In this document: positions 20,640 through 33,106 of the stretch, piece after piece | How positions within the stretch are numbered: the first letter of the stretch is position 1 | How the letters are laid out: each line of letters starts with the position of its first letter | From: Gnetum montanum | Lineage: Eukaryota; Streptophyta; Gnetopsida; Gnetales; Gnetaceae | Direction: 5' to 3' | NCBI GenBank assembly: GCA_015680685.1 | Contig: MNCI01035053.1 | Coordinates: 186,667 to 250,666, forward strand | DNA length: 64,000 nt | Program-made: the position numbers and the translations under genes | The notes under the pieces: generated by a model | Told to the model about the DNA's origin: nothing | Seen by the model: only the letters and a program-made list of their open reading frames with translations | Databases searched by the model: none

Positions 20640-22893
20640 GTAGCTAGATGGGAAGGGTAGTATTTCTATGGAACATCACCCCTAGGAGGAGTCCTATAGA
20701 ACTCACAATCTTGGTAGTGAGGCTGAGAAGTAACATGGCCAATAGAGTCATGTGGAGAGATTGGCTACTACACGTAATATCCATACGGATCAGGTTGTCA
20801 GTAAGGATATTGTTGCTATGGTGGTGGCATTTCCCATGATTGTGGGTATTGCCATTGTTGATACTACTCAATTGGTTGTGGCGGAGTTTCACTTGGATAA
20901 TATGTAAATGGTTGGTGGAAGTACCTTGGGTTACCTTGAGGATAAGGTGACCTTCAAGGTGTTTGTCTTTTATTTAATCGTGGGTTGAGTGCATACACCC
21001 CAGACTCTTGCAGATGTGAGATTATAGGGAAACATCCCTTAGGATGGTCATATTGGCATATCTCGCATCCACTATCATTGTCTATATCTGAATCCACAAC
21101 CTCTTCAATGATGGCAACTTTGCCCTTACCCTTGTTACATGCATATTCTACTTCTATCTCTTTTTTCTTTTCCTGTTCACTACCTTGCTTTCTAGACTCC
21201 TCTACTACTTTGAGAATGGTTTGAAATTTATCATCTAGGGAGTCCCACATTTGGTCCAACTTTATCAATACTTTTGATGCAATTTTTTAAATGGGAAAAA
21301 TTTTCCTATTCACCATCTCTTCAAGTGGCGACTCTTCTTCATCCTCACAAAATCTTACTCCCTTTTTTTAGAGGGAAGGATCTCTGATATATTCCTCTAC
21401 ACTCTCTCTTTTCCATAATTCACCTTCCTCTTTAGCAACTTTCTCCAATAATCATTGTACTTGATGGGTCCTAAGCTCATATAGTCTTCCTTGGGCATAA
21501 GTCCCAAGGGTTCTTCGCATTTCATGCCTAAGCCCATTCACAAGATGGTGTAGTTGATCCCTCTGCAAATAACCATGGCCTAGACAACAATGTAATAGTG
21601 CATAATATTGGCTCATGGCAGCATCCAAGGGTTCATGTCCTACTTTTTTCTAGCCTTGGATTTTCTTTCATAGGTAGGACACTCGAGAGTACATTTGGTA
21701 CTTATCATTGAACAATTCTAACATGTTACTCCACCTACAAATGGATTCCAGTTCTAAAGACTAATACTAGCCTTCTGCTTATTTGATTAGCATTTTTGGA
21801 AACAACTTTAATTTTTTCCATTCATTTTCTATGTTTTGTAAGGCACATGCATCATGAAATTCTTATAGATGATTATGAGGATTAGCGTTGTATCCCCCTT
21901 CACATCATGGGATATTGTTCATGTGTAATCTCTTGATCCTACTATCCTTTTGGTGCCTTGTTGGGATCCTAACAGCCTCAGTTATATCTAACATACTTTG
22001 AGTAACAAGTAGGGGTTCATCATGATTTTCTTATCTATGGCATCTATGATGTCCACGTTTTTCCCTACTCTCCCTTCTTTCACGGTGTGTTTCTCTAAAG
22101 TGCCCTCATCCCATTTCTCGACTATTTTGTTTACAACTTCCATTTTTCTTACCCTTATCTTCATGGTCTTTTTCTTTGTGACTGCATCCAAATCCTAAAG
22201 GAGATTATGAAGGTAAAGAAGAAGAGGGGCTATCACCATGATGGTGTCTGCTTCCTTCTCTTTGGTGGTCGTGACCTCGATCGCGCTTACGATTGGAATG
22301 TCCATCTTTGTCATGTGTTTGTCTTCCTTTTTTAAACCCTTTATGTCTATTGGTACCAAAATCTGGGTTATGGATAGTTGAGTAAAGATTTTGATACCGA
22401 ACCCCTTGATCAAAGTCAACGAGAGGAATATCATTGTGTGGTCGACTACCTGAGGCAGGTTCACCACCCTCATTTTCACTTAGGACATGCGGGACATTCT
22501 AAAATAACTTTCCCTTCATGGATTCATGACATCTCTCCTATTATAAATCCCTTTGACATTGTGCCTCCATGGGTCTATACTCTCTCGAGTCATGATCATG
22601 CACAATGTACTCTTCTTGTAAGTGTTGCATACCAATTTGTGTGAGATCATGAAGAAGTATGCCTGGAACAGAGCAATCAGGAGGTAACACTATGTTACCT
22701 TCTAAATCTCACCAACGTAGTTGTTCATCCTGGTGGAGGATAAAGGTAAAGTTCGGTACATATTCATCAGGATGAACATATACCACATGAAATTGTTAAG
22801 GGACTCGTAGATTATCATTTGTACTATGCCTTTGATTGTTTCCTATATCAGACCTAGGTAGTGAAACACTTTCATACGAAGAAGGAGACATTA
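20640..22893 (-). pseudogene. Decayed Gag of element C
   Basis: The first ATG on the minus strand after the PBS is near 22893. Downstream frames are broken but recognisable. They include an Arg/His/Asp-rich segment (about 22200-22480), Gag-like helices around 21400-21900, and MWDSLDDKFQTILKVVEESR (about 21190-21268), followed by CEICQYDHPKGCFPI at about 21030-21080. That last motif is shared with element D (CDIYQYKHPKGCYPI at 31760-31805), which supports common descent. Confidence 0.65.
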
Positions 22894-23019
22894 TTGTCTA
22901 TTCAGTATGCAATGTATTATATATTATTATCTATTTATTTTTCTTGTAACCAACCTTAAGGGTTCGTTCCAACGATGATAAAAATTTCCTAAGTTCTAAT
23001 TAGCGCACAAACTACGAAG

Positions 23020-23038
23020 TCCCCGACAACTGCGCCAA
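23020..23038 (-). other. Primer-binding site of element C
   Basis: The minus strand reads TTGGCGCAGTTGTCGGGGA directly after the CTCATCA end of the LTR. It resembles the TGGCGCCGTTGCCGGGGA site of Athila/Tat-type elements. The position and orientation fix the 5' end of element C. Confidence 0.75.
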
Positions 23039-23250
23039 TGATGAGTGGCAAGGTATCCCTATGCTCAACCATACGAATACAAGCATCCACGCATGATCCG
23101 GTCTAATTCCAAGGACTAAGTGCTTATGCGCCTTTGTGGAACAAGGATGGATTGATCAATCATTGTCTTTCCAAGCTTACTTGTATGGCATGATTATATG
23201 GTTAAGTAAACGTAAGGTACATGATTTTTTATAGCTTTTATGTTTTTATG
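23039..23250 (-). repeat. 5' LTR remnant of element C
   Basis: It begins TGATGAG and matches 14491-14700 at roughly 85-90% by eye, then stops abruptly after GTTTTTATG at 23250. About 610 bp, including the array and TATA box, are lost, which removes the promoter that would have driven this copy. Confidence 0.8.
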
Positions 23251-24189
23251 GAGCTAGAATATGGATTTTGCATGAATGTCTAATGTTATGTTGGAATAAA
23301 ACCTTAAATTCATACACATGTTAAAGGTGGACTCTCAAGTTTCTAAATTAATTTCTTTTCCTATATGGCTTTATAAGTGCTTAATTTGCTTACGGATTTA
23401 TTAAGTGGTTAACTATATTATGACATATCTAATTAATGATTAAGTTTAATTATTTTTCTATGTATGATTTTGAGGATCTTATAATAGCCCTTAGCTACAT
23501 GTCTTGCTTTATTTCTCATTATAGCTCTTTGATCATTTCACCATCCATATCTTGCATCTTTTTTCTTTGCAAGATGATTTGAATCATATTATATTCTTCA
23601 TCATTTACAATTGATTTCTCAAGGATTAGAAAGAGAATAAATAGAATTATACTTAATAACTAGTTAATATGTAACAAATAATAGTTGATTTTAGAAAAAA
23701 ATAATAAATAAGAAACACTTTAAAAGATATAATGACTAGTTTTAGGAAAACTAAATCTATTATATAACATAACACTAAACAAAAAAATTAAAAGAATTAT
23801 CTAAAATATATAAAATATTTAATTTAATTTTGTAGGAGTTTTAAGTTAGAGGATATCATACATAGGATGGATCATTAGATCATGGGTTACCACCTTAGTT
23901 TGGTATGTTTTGTTTGGGTTACTTTATATTCTTTGGAGATATTTATTTATTTATTTATATATTTTTCTTATAGTTTTTATTTGGTTTTTATCTTATGTTT
24001 TAGAGGATCTCATAATTGTCCCTCTACTAGTTATGTTTTGACCTTAGACTTTGTTATTAGTTTGGCTAAGACATACTTACTAACTGAGGGAATTCTCTTA
24101 ATAGTTTGTAGATCTTGAGGGTTTTAGTCAAGTTTTTGAAGTAGAAATTTTGGACAAAAGATGATATAAAAATAGAAAATACTACTGGC
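23251..24189. other. AT-rich spacer
   Basis: No recognisable gene. A 78-codon frame at 23882-24118 is hydrophobic by base composition (T-rich) and matches no family I know. It may include remains of the LTR of element C or B. Confidence 0.5.
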
Positions 24190-24229
24190 TCTTAAATTGT
24201 AGTGACTATGAAGAATTCTGAAGCTTTTG

Positions 24230-25130
24230 ATTTTATTTTACCTAGTCATTTATATGAATCTCCAGCAAAAAGTATTACTTCACAATACATATATCTACAA
24301 ATTATTGGATTTTTTTACCAAAATAAATATTTTACACCAGTCATTTAGACTATCCTTGAAAACTATGGAATTAATGTTTTGCATACCCACAAGTTGTCCA
24401 AATCCTTTGGATCTTAAAATGGTTGAGAAATAATTGGATCTTAAAATTTTTATGGATTAGCATAATACTTTTATTTCTTTGAAATGAAAAGTAGATTTTG
24501 ATTCATATTATTCTAAAATTCCTTACTAGATTAAACTAGAAATCTTCCTTTTATTTTTCATATTGTCAAAAGCAAAATTGTTAACATTAGCACAATCCTA
24601 AGGAAGATAGAATTCAAACTCAAGGTTGATAATCAGTTTTATTTTTCAAAAAATCACATTTTATAATTTATGAGGATGTTGCAACTATTTTCATTATGAA
24701 GGCTATGTTATTAAAGTATGTCTTATTATAAATAAAAAAAAATTTTGTAAGGAAGACAAATAAGAATTTTTGGAAATGGTATATAATGGTAGTTTTCAAT
24801 AGGCACAAATAAAATCTACTTCAACAAGTTCTTAACTTTTTACTACTTTTAATTCTTAAGGTGTCAATAAACTCTTGATATGTAAATAGAATTCCTCTTT
24901 AGAAAAAATAATTATTAGCAAGAACCAACAGTAAAATATTGATGCAGATGTATTTTACTTTCTAAAACATAAAAAGAATAGGCCTACAAATACTACTTTC
25001 AATTTAAAAACTCCAAAGGTATCTCATTATCTTTCTACTTTTACTGTTCTTCCAAATCATTTTTTATTGGATAATGCTTTTTCACTTATTAGTAACATGG
25101 ATTATGAGACAAATGTTGAGCTTGAAAGAT
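24230..25130 (+). pseudogene. Possible LINE ORF1 region
   Basis: Broken frames upstream of the endonuclease. One stretch around 24490-24620 resembles the nucleic-acid-binding ORF1 (DUF4283-like) of plant L1 elements, but the match is weak. The call rests mostly on position. Confidence 0.35.
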
Positions 25131-25149
25131 CAAGGATGGAGATATCCTT

Positions 25150-26050
25150 CCCCATATCTCAATGTTATTTTTATCATTGAATATTCAAGGTCTTTTTAAT
25201 AAGTCCCGAGCAAAGATTATCAAGAAATATCTTTCAAACTAGCATTTATCTTCATATTTTCATTTCATACAAAAAATCAAGATTTTAGCTTATGATATTA
25301 GTTTTTTTTTAGTAAATGCATTTCCAAAAATTACATTGTTGTATCTACTCCTCATGAAGTTAATAAAGGTGGTGTTGTTATTCTTGTTAATAAAAATTTG
25401 ACTAGAAAATTTTTGAATTCTAGGTTTGATAATCTTGGAAGAGTTATTTGGCTTATTCATCATAGTGAAAAAGTGACTTTGGAATATGTAATATTTATAC
25501 TTTTAATAATTCAAACGATTGATCAAAGGTTTGGAAATATTTTCTATCTCTATCTAAAGTTCATTGGATTATTGAAGATGATTTCAATATGGTTGAAAGT
25601 TATTTATATAAACTTGATGATTTTCCTCCAAATATGTCTTCTTAAAAAACAAGAAGAAGAAGAAGATTGGTACAATTTCAAATATAAATATTTTCTTTCT
25701 CATGTTAGCTCTTTATTTCCATATTATTTGAATATGAAGTATTATACTTGATATAATTATCAACAAGAAAATGATTAAAATTTATTATCAACTTGATAGA
25801 TTTTACATTTCTAGAGTTTCTTTTTAAAAGCCTACAGGGAAAGTAGATGTGCATACATATGCTACTTTGTTAGATCATTTTCTTATTAGCATTTTTCTCT
25901 CTAGTATTAATTCTTCATCTTCTTGAAAGAATGATATTTTTCATATGAATGCTAATATGTTTGTAGGATCTAGTGGGAAAAATATTTTGAAGTCTTTATG
26001 AAATGTAAAACAAAGGCCTACTAGTAATATTGGTTAAATTAACTAGTGAA
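25150..26050 (+). pseudogene. LINE apurinic-type endonuclease
   Basis: LSLNIQGLFNKSRAKIIKKY (about 25170-25230) matches the N-terminal SWNVRGL motif. Near 25575 the reading IIEDDFNMVESY matches the GDFNxV catalytic motif, and near 25870 LLDHFLIS matches the SDHxPI motif. In the LINE life cycle this domain nicks target DNA. Stops throughout, and the LQE-type glutamate appears as Lys. Confidence 0.7.
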
Positions 26051-26479
26051 AATGAACTACTTGAAAAGTAATTTGTTAAGTATAATCATTAAGTTGAATA
26101 ATATCTTAAAAAATCTATAAAGAAAATAAAATTTTTTTAAGAACATAATCCCTTTGATTTTGAAGTCCAAAATATCCTAGCTAAAGCTCATTATGCTAAA
26201 CAATGTTGGGATACTTTTAAAGATAAAAGTTCTTTCACTAAAAGTTACATGGGTTGGCTAAGAATTGAAGATAAACCAGCAAGGATTTTTTTAAATTTCT
26301 TGAAGGAAATGGCCAAGTACCTAAACTAGAATCACTTTATATAAATGATTTCATGATTAAAGATCCCAACAATATTAACAGTTTTTGAGCAAATCATTTT
26401 TTTTCTAAAGGTTCTAGCAAAAAATCTTTCCAAGCCTCTAGTACGCATATTTCTCATCTTATAAAAGAAGAACATTGAA

Positions 26480-27689
26480 GTATTCTTAAAGTAGAAATTA
26501 TATTAGAAGAAATTAAAGCAATAACCTTTAGTTTACCAAATGGTAAAGCTCTAGGTTTTGATGGTTTTTTTTATTGAATTTTTTATGAAGCATTAGATCA
26601 TCGTTGTAGATGATCTCTTTCTTGTTTCCTAAGAAGCCATTAAAAAAGTTTCTTTTGGTAAAAATATTAATAAAGGTGTGGCTTTTTTTCTTCCTAAGAA
26701 CGGAGATCTTCAACATATTGGTAACTAGAGACATATTAATATTCTTAACAAATACCTATAAATTTTTAGCTAAATGCATGGTTTGTCGAATTCAAAAGAT
26801 TATTGAAAGTATCATCAAACCAAATAAAACTAGTTTTGTTAAAGGTAGATATATCTTAAATAATTTTATTTTAAATTGGAAGGAAATGCACCAAGCTTCT
26901 AATACTAACCAAGATATTACTTTTATTAAGTTAAACTGGATCAAAGCTTATGATAAGATTGAATGGAATTTCATATTCCTTGTCTCCATAAAATAGAATT
27001 GGTGATTATTTTATTTAACTTACTTGTACCTTGCTCACTAATGCTAAAGCTCAAGTTGCTACTAATTTTGGATTAAGTTTTTTATTTTTCTTCAATGGTT
27101 AGTTCATCAAGGGTATCCTCTAGCTACCTATCTTTTTATTACTGCCGCATATTTTCTTTCACATAAAGAACAAATAAATTTTATTAAGGGAATTTTAATT
27201 GATGATCAAGCTATGCAATTTCTTAACATGCACTTTGTAGATGATTCATTTTTTATAATCAACAATTCTCTACAACATATCACCACTCTTTTAGCTAGAG
27301 TGGAGGATTAGTACATATTATTTGGTTCTTAGATCAATTAGCAAAATCTTGTTATTTATTGTAATGGTAATATTGATGAGGGGGTTACTTTCAAGGCCTT
27401 GGAAAATCTTCAAAAATGATTCTATCTTTAAAATTTTTAGAATATCTTTTTATTGACCTTAATCTTACTATTTTGTGGAATTATGTAGTTGATAAAATTA
27501 AAAAGAAGCTTGAGAAATGGAAAGAAAAAAAGTGATCCTCACTACCAAATTTTTTATTACTAAGTAAATGCTTTAATCAAATCATGCTTATTACTCTAGT
27601 TATTAGGCTCCTTCTAGAACTTCCTATGAGAGAATTAATCATATTATAAATCTGTGTCTTTTGTTTGCTAAGCAAAATATAAAAGGTTT
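26480..27689 (+). pseudogene. LINE reverse transcriptase
   Basis: Motifs in order: LPNGKALGFDGFFY (GKAPGPDGF type, about 26535), HINILNKYLKFLAKCM region (about 26730), PNKTSFVKGRYILNN (FVxGRxIxDN, about 26820), FIKLNWIKAYDKIEWNF (DxxKAYDxVxW, about 26920), HQGYPLATYLFITAA (RQGCPLSP, about 27100) and MHFVDDSFFI (YADD box as FVDD, about 27230). The D of DFEKAYD appears as N. It would reverse-transcribe at the nicked target. Many stops. Confidence 0.85.
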
Positions 27690-27937
27690 TGATGAGGACA
27701 TCATCCATCCCATGTCTAAACCACAATATGTTTTTTCATAAATGTTTGTATGTTGTTGTGTTTGTCTTTTAGTGTTGCTTTGTTGATGATGCTCTCAGAG
27801 TATTTTGACATATTTGGGAGTGTTTTGGGCTTTTTTTCTGAGTTTAAGATATTCTAAGGACTATGGAGACTTGTTTGGATATGTCCAAAGGTTCTAGACC
27901 TTAAAACAAGCATCTTTAACTTTGACCTTGGTAAGAT

Positions 27938-28047
27938 AGACATCTACATTGATAATTAGACATTTATACTACATATTAGATGCCTACTATTTTTCATAGA
28001 TTTCTCAACTAAGATGTCTACTGCAAGACGTCTTCTCCAAGACATCT
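27938..28047. repeat. Phased AGACGTCT-type array in the solo LTR
   Basis: Words start at 27938 (AGACATCT), 27958 (AGACATTT), 27978 (AGATGCCT), 27998 (AGATTTCT), 28012 (AGATGTCT), 28026 (AGACGTCT) and 28040 (AGACATCT). The steps are 20, 20, 20, 14, 14 and 14 bp. The palindromic AGACGTCT is intact once. Confidence 0.85.
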
Positions 28048-28172
28048 ACTTTGATATCCTCTACACTCGTGATAAACATCTACTGTTTCTTGTAGCCATC
28101 TCACACAAATTTGAATGGACATTAAATTGAATGATAAATTGGAAGAAAGATGAACAGGAAAGGAGAAAAATA

Positions 28173-28187
28173 TATAAATAGACATCT
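28173..28187 (+). promoter_or_regulatory. TATA box of the solo LTR
   Basis: TATAAATA at 28173-28180 overlaps an AGACATCT word at 28180-28187. Confidence 0.65.
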
Positions 28188-28487
28188 TGGGCCTTTAATT
28201 TGATCAAAATAGAGAGAGAGATGATTTTACAGAAGAGTAGAAAGAGATAGAGTCTTGGCAAGGTCCCTTGATTATCATCCATGTGGGTGTCTGTTTTCTT
28301 TGATTAAGTGTGTGAGAGTTGGATTGAATCTCTTGTCTATCCTTGGGAATTTTGCTTCCTTTCATATATAAATTCTCCATTTGAGCAATAATAAAGCTTT
28401 CATTTTCCTTTTCTTGTTCAAATTTTCTATTTTGGAACTTGGAGAGAGCTTGGATTGTGGAATCCATGGGAGCTCCTCATTAGGTTT

Positions 28488-29560
28488 TTCTAGAGTTACT
28501 TGAAATATTTGTGCTAGTATCAAGAAAGATGGAGGACTTGACCTTATTAATTATTATAACTAATAATTCTGTCTTGCAAAAAAATGAATTGAAAAATGCA
28601 TTAACGAAGATGATGTTTGGATGCTCTTTTAAAGAAAAGAAACTTATGCAAGGAAAACCAAAGAATGATAAAAGTTCATCTTCTAATAATTTTCTTCACC
28701 AACTTCTTTTTCCTTAAGTCATTTCTATTCCTAGTTTTCCAATTTGAAAGATATAATACAAGCTTAGTAAATATTAAAATTACAATCATATCATAGTTTC
28801 AAATGATATGCTTAAACAAATTAGCCCATGATGGCTTACTTTTAATGAAGGAGCTTGGGCTACTAATTAATTGAAATTATGTTCCACTTGAAGTAGCTTT
28901 GGTATCACTACAATTTCATATCTATGTATGCATGATAGATGGATTACTTGGAATGAAGTTTTTAGCCTTTATGGTTTGAATAGAAATAGGAAAAATAATT
29001 TTGAAAAATTAATTTCTAATCTTCAAAATTTATTTAAAGTTAATAAAAATTTACATTAGGATTTTCTAGATGTTTTTTGAAAAGATGGAAAATATGTTTT
29101 TCCTTTTAATTTAAAAGTTTCTTATGAGATTATTAAATTCAATATGGCCTAAAAATGTAATTATCATTTTATTTTTGGATAAGAAAAATGAAAGATATTT
29201 GAAAAGCTCATACATTTCTTGACTTCGTATTTTTTATGGTGTCTTATTCATGGAGGTCTTCCTATTAATACTCATTTTAAACATATGAGAAATTTATCTG
29301 CTTATTTTCTTATTTTCTTTTTAATTATCTTATTACTCACCATACTTGGAAATAAAAATCTAGAATTTATAACAACTTTTAACCAAGGATCAATGAAGTC
29401 AATCTTGGTGATCAACCTACTCTATCTACTTTATTTCTTTACATTTGGAATTTTCTTCAACCACTTGTTCTCTACTCTATTTGAAACTTTAGCATGTAAT
29501 TATTTTCTAGCAATAAGAGCATATCTATGACTTCAGTTGTCAAATACTAGATTCTCAAAG
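28488..29560 (+). pseudogene. LINE C-terminal region (zf-RVT-like)
   Basis: CASIKKDGGLDLINYY (about 28510) matches the KxxGGLGxR motif that follows the RT in plant L1 elements. Near 29220 the frame SYFLWCLIHGGLPINTHF matches the KxFxWxxxHGxLPT motif of the zf-RVT module. The cysteines expected after it are not evident. Confidence 0.65.
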
Positions 29561-29700
29561 AAGTCACTTTTCAGCTATAACTTCAAGCAAAAAAATTTCC
29601 AATAAAATCTAAATAAATAATTTCTTTTTTATAAAATTAATTTCCTTTTATTTTGGAAGCTCAAGGATGTGAAGCTTTTAGCTTTGCTATTTATTTTTTA

Positions 29701-30389
29701 TCTTTAATTGATGTTTCTTTTTTTTTTTTTTACTTTAAGAGAGTTTTTCTCCTTCTCTTTACAAGAAATCCTTTAGTTAGAAGTCGAAACTCGTGAAGGC
29801 AATTCTAAATAATGACAAGGCTCAATTCTTTTCCTATCCCAAAGAAGAGGTTTTTCAAGATTAGTTGTAATGATAAAACCTAAAAATAAATTCCCGAAAT
29901 TTTTGAACTTTTTCTTTAAACTCTATCTTTAATAATCTCATGTACTCTAAATTTTTTAATACTACCATTCATTCCTTCAAAATATAACACTTCCCCATAC
30001 TTGCTAGCTAACTCATAGGAGAGGTATCTATAAAGCTAGCATTGGGTATAGATCCATGTTAGAATATCATTTTTTATTTAATTTTAAAAATTATTTTTTC
30101 TTTTATTTTTATTTTTCCAATAGATTACTCGTTTTTCTAATCATTACTACTCTTGTAATCATGTATATCTAGTAATAATTTCATAAGGAGTCATCTAATT
30201 GCTTCACTAACATCTAGGGGATAAAACTAGAGAGGGAGAACTTGTTGAATGAAAGAAGTGCTAAATCTAGATCTATGTTATCAACTAGAACCCTTGTAGG
30301 ACATTAGTGTTAAATCTTGTTTTAGGTTTTTCATAGATTCCATTGTTGACCTACAATTTTGCCTAAGGTTTGAAACCTATTTGGGAGAT
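29701..30389. other. AT-rich spacer before element D
   Basis: No LTR or PBS for element D was recognised here, so its 5' end is probably deleted or too diverged. A run of T at about 29707-29730 is noted, but it has the wrong orientation for the poly(A) tail of the LINE. Confidence 0.5.
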
Positions 30390-32240
30390 CATAGTCATGT
30401 ATGAGATTCCTCCCTATGGGGGCTCTCAACATGAAAATTCTCCACCTCTTATTACTAGTGATGAGGATGTGGCCCTAAATCTATGATCCACTATCAATAA
30501 TCCAGGTTTAGGTAAAGATGGCAATCAAGGTAGGGACTTGGACAAGCATCGAGACGATAAGAAAACTAATGAACGTGGCCATGATAACTGAAGGGGAATT
30601 GGTAGATACCAAGGTGGAGGTAGTCCTTCTCCCTCTTCATCCTCTTCATTTGCATCATTTTCTTCTTTCTCTTTTGGTTCTAAAAAACACCATAGAAGGA
30701 ACAACTATGATGGAGGTGAATGATGGGACAACAATATTGATCACCAAGCCCATAATGAATGAAGGGGTAATAGATGATATAATCAGCAACAATGTAATAA
30801 TGATGATGATGAACCTTTGCTAGAAACTTAAGCATGTTAAATATTGTAGAGACTATAAAATATTCAAACCAAGCATGTGAAGATAGTTGGAGCAAACAAC
30901 TTGATATGAATAATATTCTTAGATTTAAGGGGGATACAACTCTAATCCACAAACACATCTTCAAGCGTTTCACAATGTCTATGCCTTACAAAACATTGAA
31001 AATGATTGGAAGAAATTAAATCTATTTCCTAGGACACTTATCATGGAAGAAAAATGCTAGTACTAATCCTTAGAGTCCAAATCTATCTACCGATTAAGTA
31101 TAATGCTCAAGCTATTCAATGATAAATATCAGACGTACTCTAGAGTATCTAATCTAAGAAGAAAAATCCAAGGATGAAAGCAAGGAAACCATGAACCCTT
31201 GGATGCTACCATGGGTAGAAGCTATTCTCTTATGCATCAATGCCCTAGCCATGGTTATTCTTACAAGGAACAACTTTGCCATATCATTGATGGACTTAGA
31301 TCGGAAACAGGGAGAACTCTTGGGGTTTATGCCCAAGGGAAACTATCAAAACTTCTAGCCCATCAAATCCAAAGGCTAATTGAGCAAGTAGAAAAAAAAA
31401 GAAGGAGAGTTAAGGAAATGAGAAAGTGCAAAGGAATACAATGAGGATCCTTCCATCAGAAAGAGTGAAGTCCAATTTTATGATAGTGAGGAAGAATCAC
31501 CTCTTGATGAGGTGGTCAACAGAAAGACCTTGCCAATCCAAAAATCTGTCTAAAATTTTGGCTAAGGTGGATAAAATGTGAGACTTGTTGGGTGAAAAAT
31601 TTCAAACTACTCTAAAATTTCTGAAGAATCAAGAGAGTAGAGTAGTAATCACAATCACAAGAGGTAAAAAAAAAGTTGAACATGCCTATCAAATGGGTAA
31701 GGGAAAACTTGCTAGACTGGATGTACTTCCGAAAATTAAATTAGATGATGATGGTGGGTGTGACATCTATCAATACAAACATCCCAAGGGATGTTATCCC
31801 ATAGTGTCACACTTACAAGAGTTTGGGGTATATGCTTTAAATCCATGACTAATAAGAAGGAAAGCATCTAGAAGGTTGCCTTATCCTCAAGGAAATCCCA
31901 AGCAGTTCCACCATCAATAGCAATATTATCCAAGTGGAGCATCACTACAACCATATAAGTAACACCAATTGTGACACCAACCAGAGTCATGCAAGATGCC
32001 ACCACCAAGGTAGTAATATCCTTACAGGCAACTAGATCCATATGGGTACTACATTTAGCAACCATTATCCCCATCTAACTCTTTTAGTCATGCTTCTCCC
32101 TTCCAGCATTACTACTACCCTCTTGAGTACTATAGAGCTAATTCTACACATTTATGAGGGATGCCACATTTCATCCTTATCCTACACTTGGTTCTCCATC
32201 CTCAACCCAACTACCACCTACTCCATCTATGCAAGGTGAA
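30390..32240 (+). pseudogene. Decayed Gag of element D
   Basis: The likely start is the ATG near 30391 (MYEIPPYGG). A charged Arg/Asp/His segment follows (30480-30780), then TMGRSYSLMHQCPSH (about 31210), and the frame 31585-31848 with FQTTLKFLKNQES and CDIYQYKHPKGCYPIVSHLQ. These last two align with element C (21030-21268), which gives the Gag assignment. Multiple stops and frameshifts. Confidence 0.6.
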
Positions 32241-32299
32241 TTTCCAACCTAGTCGTAGCAACATAATGCTACCAAGGTCGTTAATCTACAACCTATTTA

Positions 32300-32940
32300 T
32301 CAACTAAGGGGTTTGGAACCTCATGCTTATAAAAGACCTTTCTTTCAACCCATCAACCCTACTAAGCCCTCACTAACTCAAGTGGTTGAGCACCCTACTC
32401 CTACTTCATCCTCTACAAATCATTTCGTTGAGTTCCCTTCAAACCAAATGTTGCCCAAAATCCATACTATTATGCTCACCCATGTGGTATCTGATTGGAT
32501 CCATACTGGCAACCTTACTAATAAATTGGTTGATCCTAGAAGCCCTCTTATCTATCTACAGATTACTAGGAATGAACTATGTAAGGCTCTTCTTAATTTA
32601 GATTTTGGTGTGAATTTGATTTCTCATGAGATGTATATTTCCTAGAACCTACTGCCTCTCAAGAAGAGCAACATCAGATTAAAATTGGCAAACCATTCCA
32701 TCATTTTTCCATTGGGACTAGTCAAAGACATTGTGATTACTATCTATGGATGGTCTTATCCTACCAACTTCTTGGTAATCAAGGTTGAAAACTATAAGGG
32801 GGACTTCCAAATCATTATGAAAAGGGCATAGTTAAGCACTATCAATGCAAGAATGAACATTAGAGATCTTTCCCTAGAGATATCAAAGGAAAATGCATTT
32901 GGAACGATCAAGAAGAGATGAGTTTCATGCATCGCGTACA
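32300..32940 (+). pseudogene. Retropepsin of element D, catalytic motif lost
   Basis: SPLIYLQITRNELCKALLNL aligns with the element C protease, but the catalytic DSGSS has become NLDFG, so Asp is replaced. The second motif reads FQIIMKRA instead of FPIIMGRA. It is inactive on both counts. Confidence 0.7.
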
Positions 32941-33106
32941 GTGATAGAGAGCGCAATTATGTGCAAAAATTTTGGATAGTGAAATGAGCATCCATTCTTG
33001 CATTAAGAAATGTACACAAGAAGTAGATATTGAAAGGTGTTTGTATGCAATAGCCATAAAACAAGAGGGCACCTAGTGGCTGATTGTTGATTCTAACAAC
33101 ATCACG

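Larger units (their letters stand above)
14491..23250 (-). mobile_element. Element C: Gypsy retrotransposon, minus strand, Gag-Pol complete in order but decayed
   Basis: On the minus strand the order is 5' LTR remnant (23039-23250), PBS (23020-23038), Gag, protease, RT, RNase H, integrase with a deleted core, first polypurine tract, untranslated region with an acceptor-like site, second polypurine tract and 3' LTR (14491-15313). The domain order and the GGCGCNGTTG-type PBS fit the Tat/Athila branch of Ty3/Gypsy. The two LTR segments that can be compared agree at roughly 85-90% by eye, which indicates an old insertion. The right end is truncated at 23250, so no target duplication could be checked. 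Confidence 0.85.
27690..28482 (+). mobile_element. Solo LTR (AGACGTCT-array family) inside the LINE
   Basis: It is 793 bp long, starting TGATGAGG and ending CCTCATTA, an imperfect terminal inverted repeat with the expected CA end decayed to TA. There are 5-bp target duplications on both sides. It contains a phased array at 27938-28047 and a TATA box at 28173-28180 immediately followed by AGACATCT, the same arrangement as in the LTR of element G. No internal domain is present, as expected after recombination between two LTRs. Confidence 0.8.
27685..28487. repeat. Target-site duplication GGTTT bracketing a solo LTR
   Basis: GGTTT lies at 27685-27689 and again at 28483-28487. Removing the insert and one copy restores one reading frame across the LINE, giving KQNIKGF then SRVT and a decayed Trp codon, before CASIKKDGGLDL. 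This dates the LTR insertion after the LINE and fixes its edges. Confidence 0.8.
24190..29700 (+). mobile_element. L1-type LINE, decayed, split by a solo LTR
   Basis: The + strand carries, in order, a possible ORF1 region, an APE-type endonuclease, a non-LTR reverse transcriptase and a C-terminal region like the zf-RVT module of plant L1 elements. The order and motifs are those of plant L1 LINEs. It is full of stops and frameshifts. The solo LTR at 27690-28482 interrupts the segment after the RT. I did not find a clear poly(A) tail or target duplication, and the limits are approximate. Confidence 0.8.
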
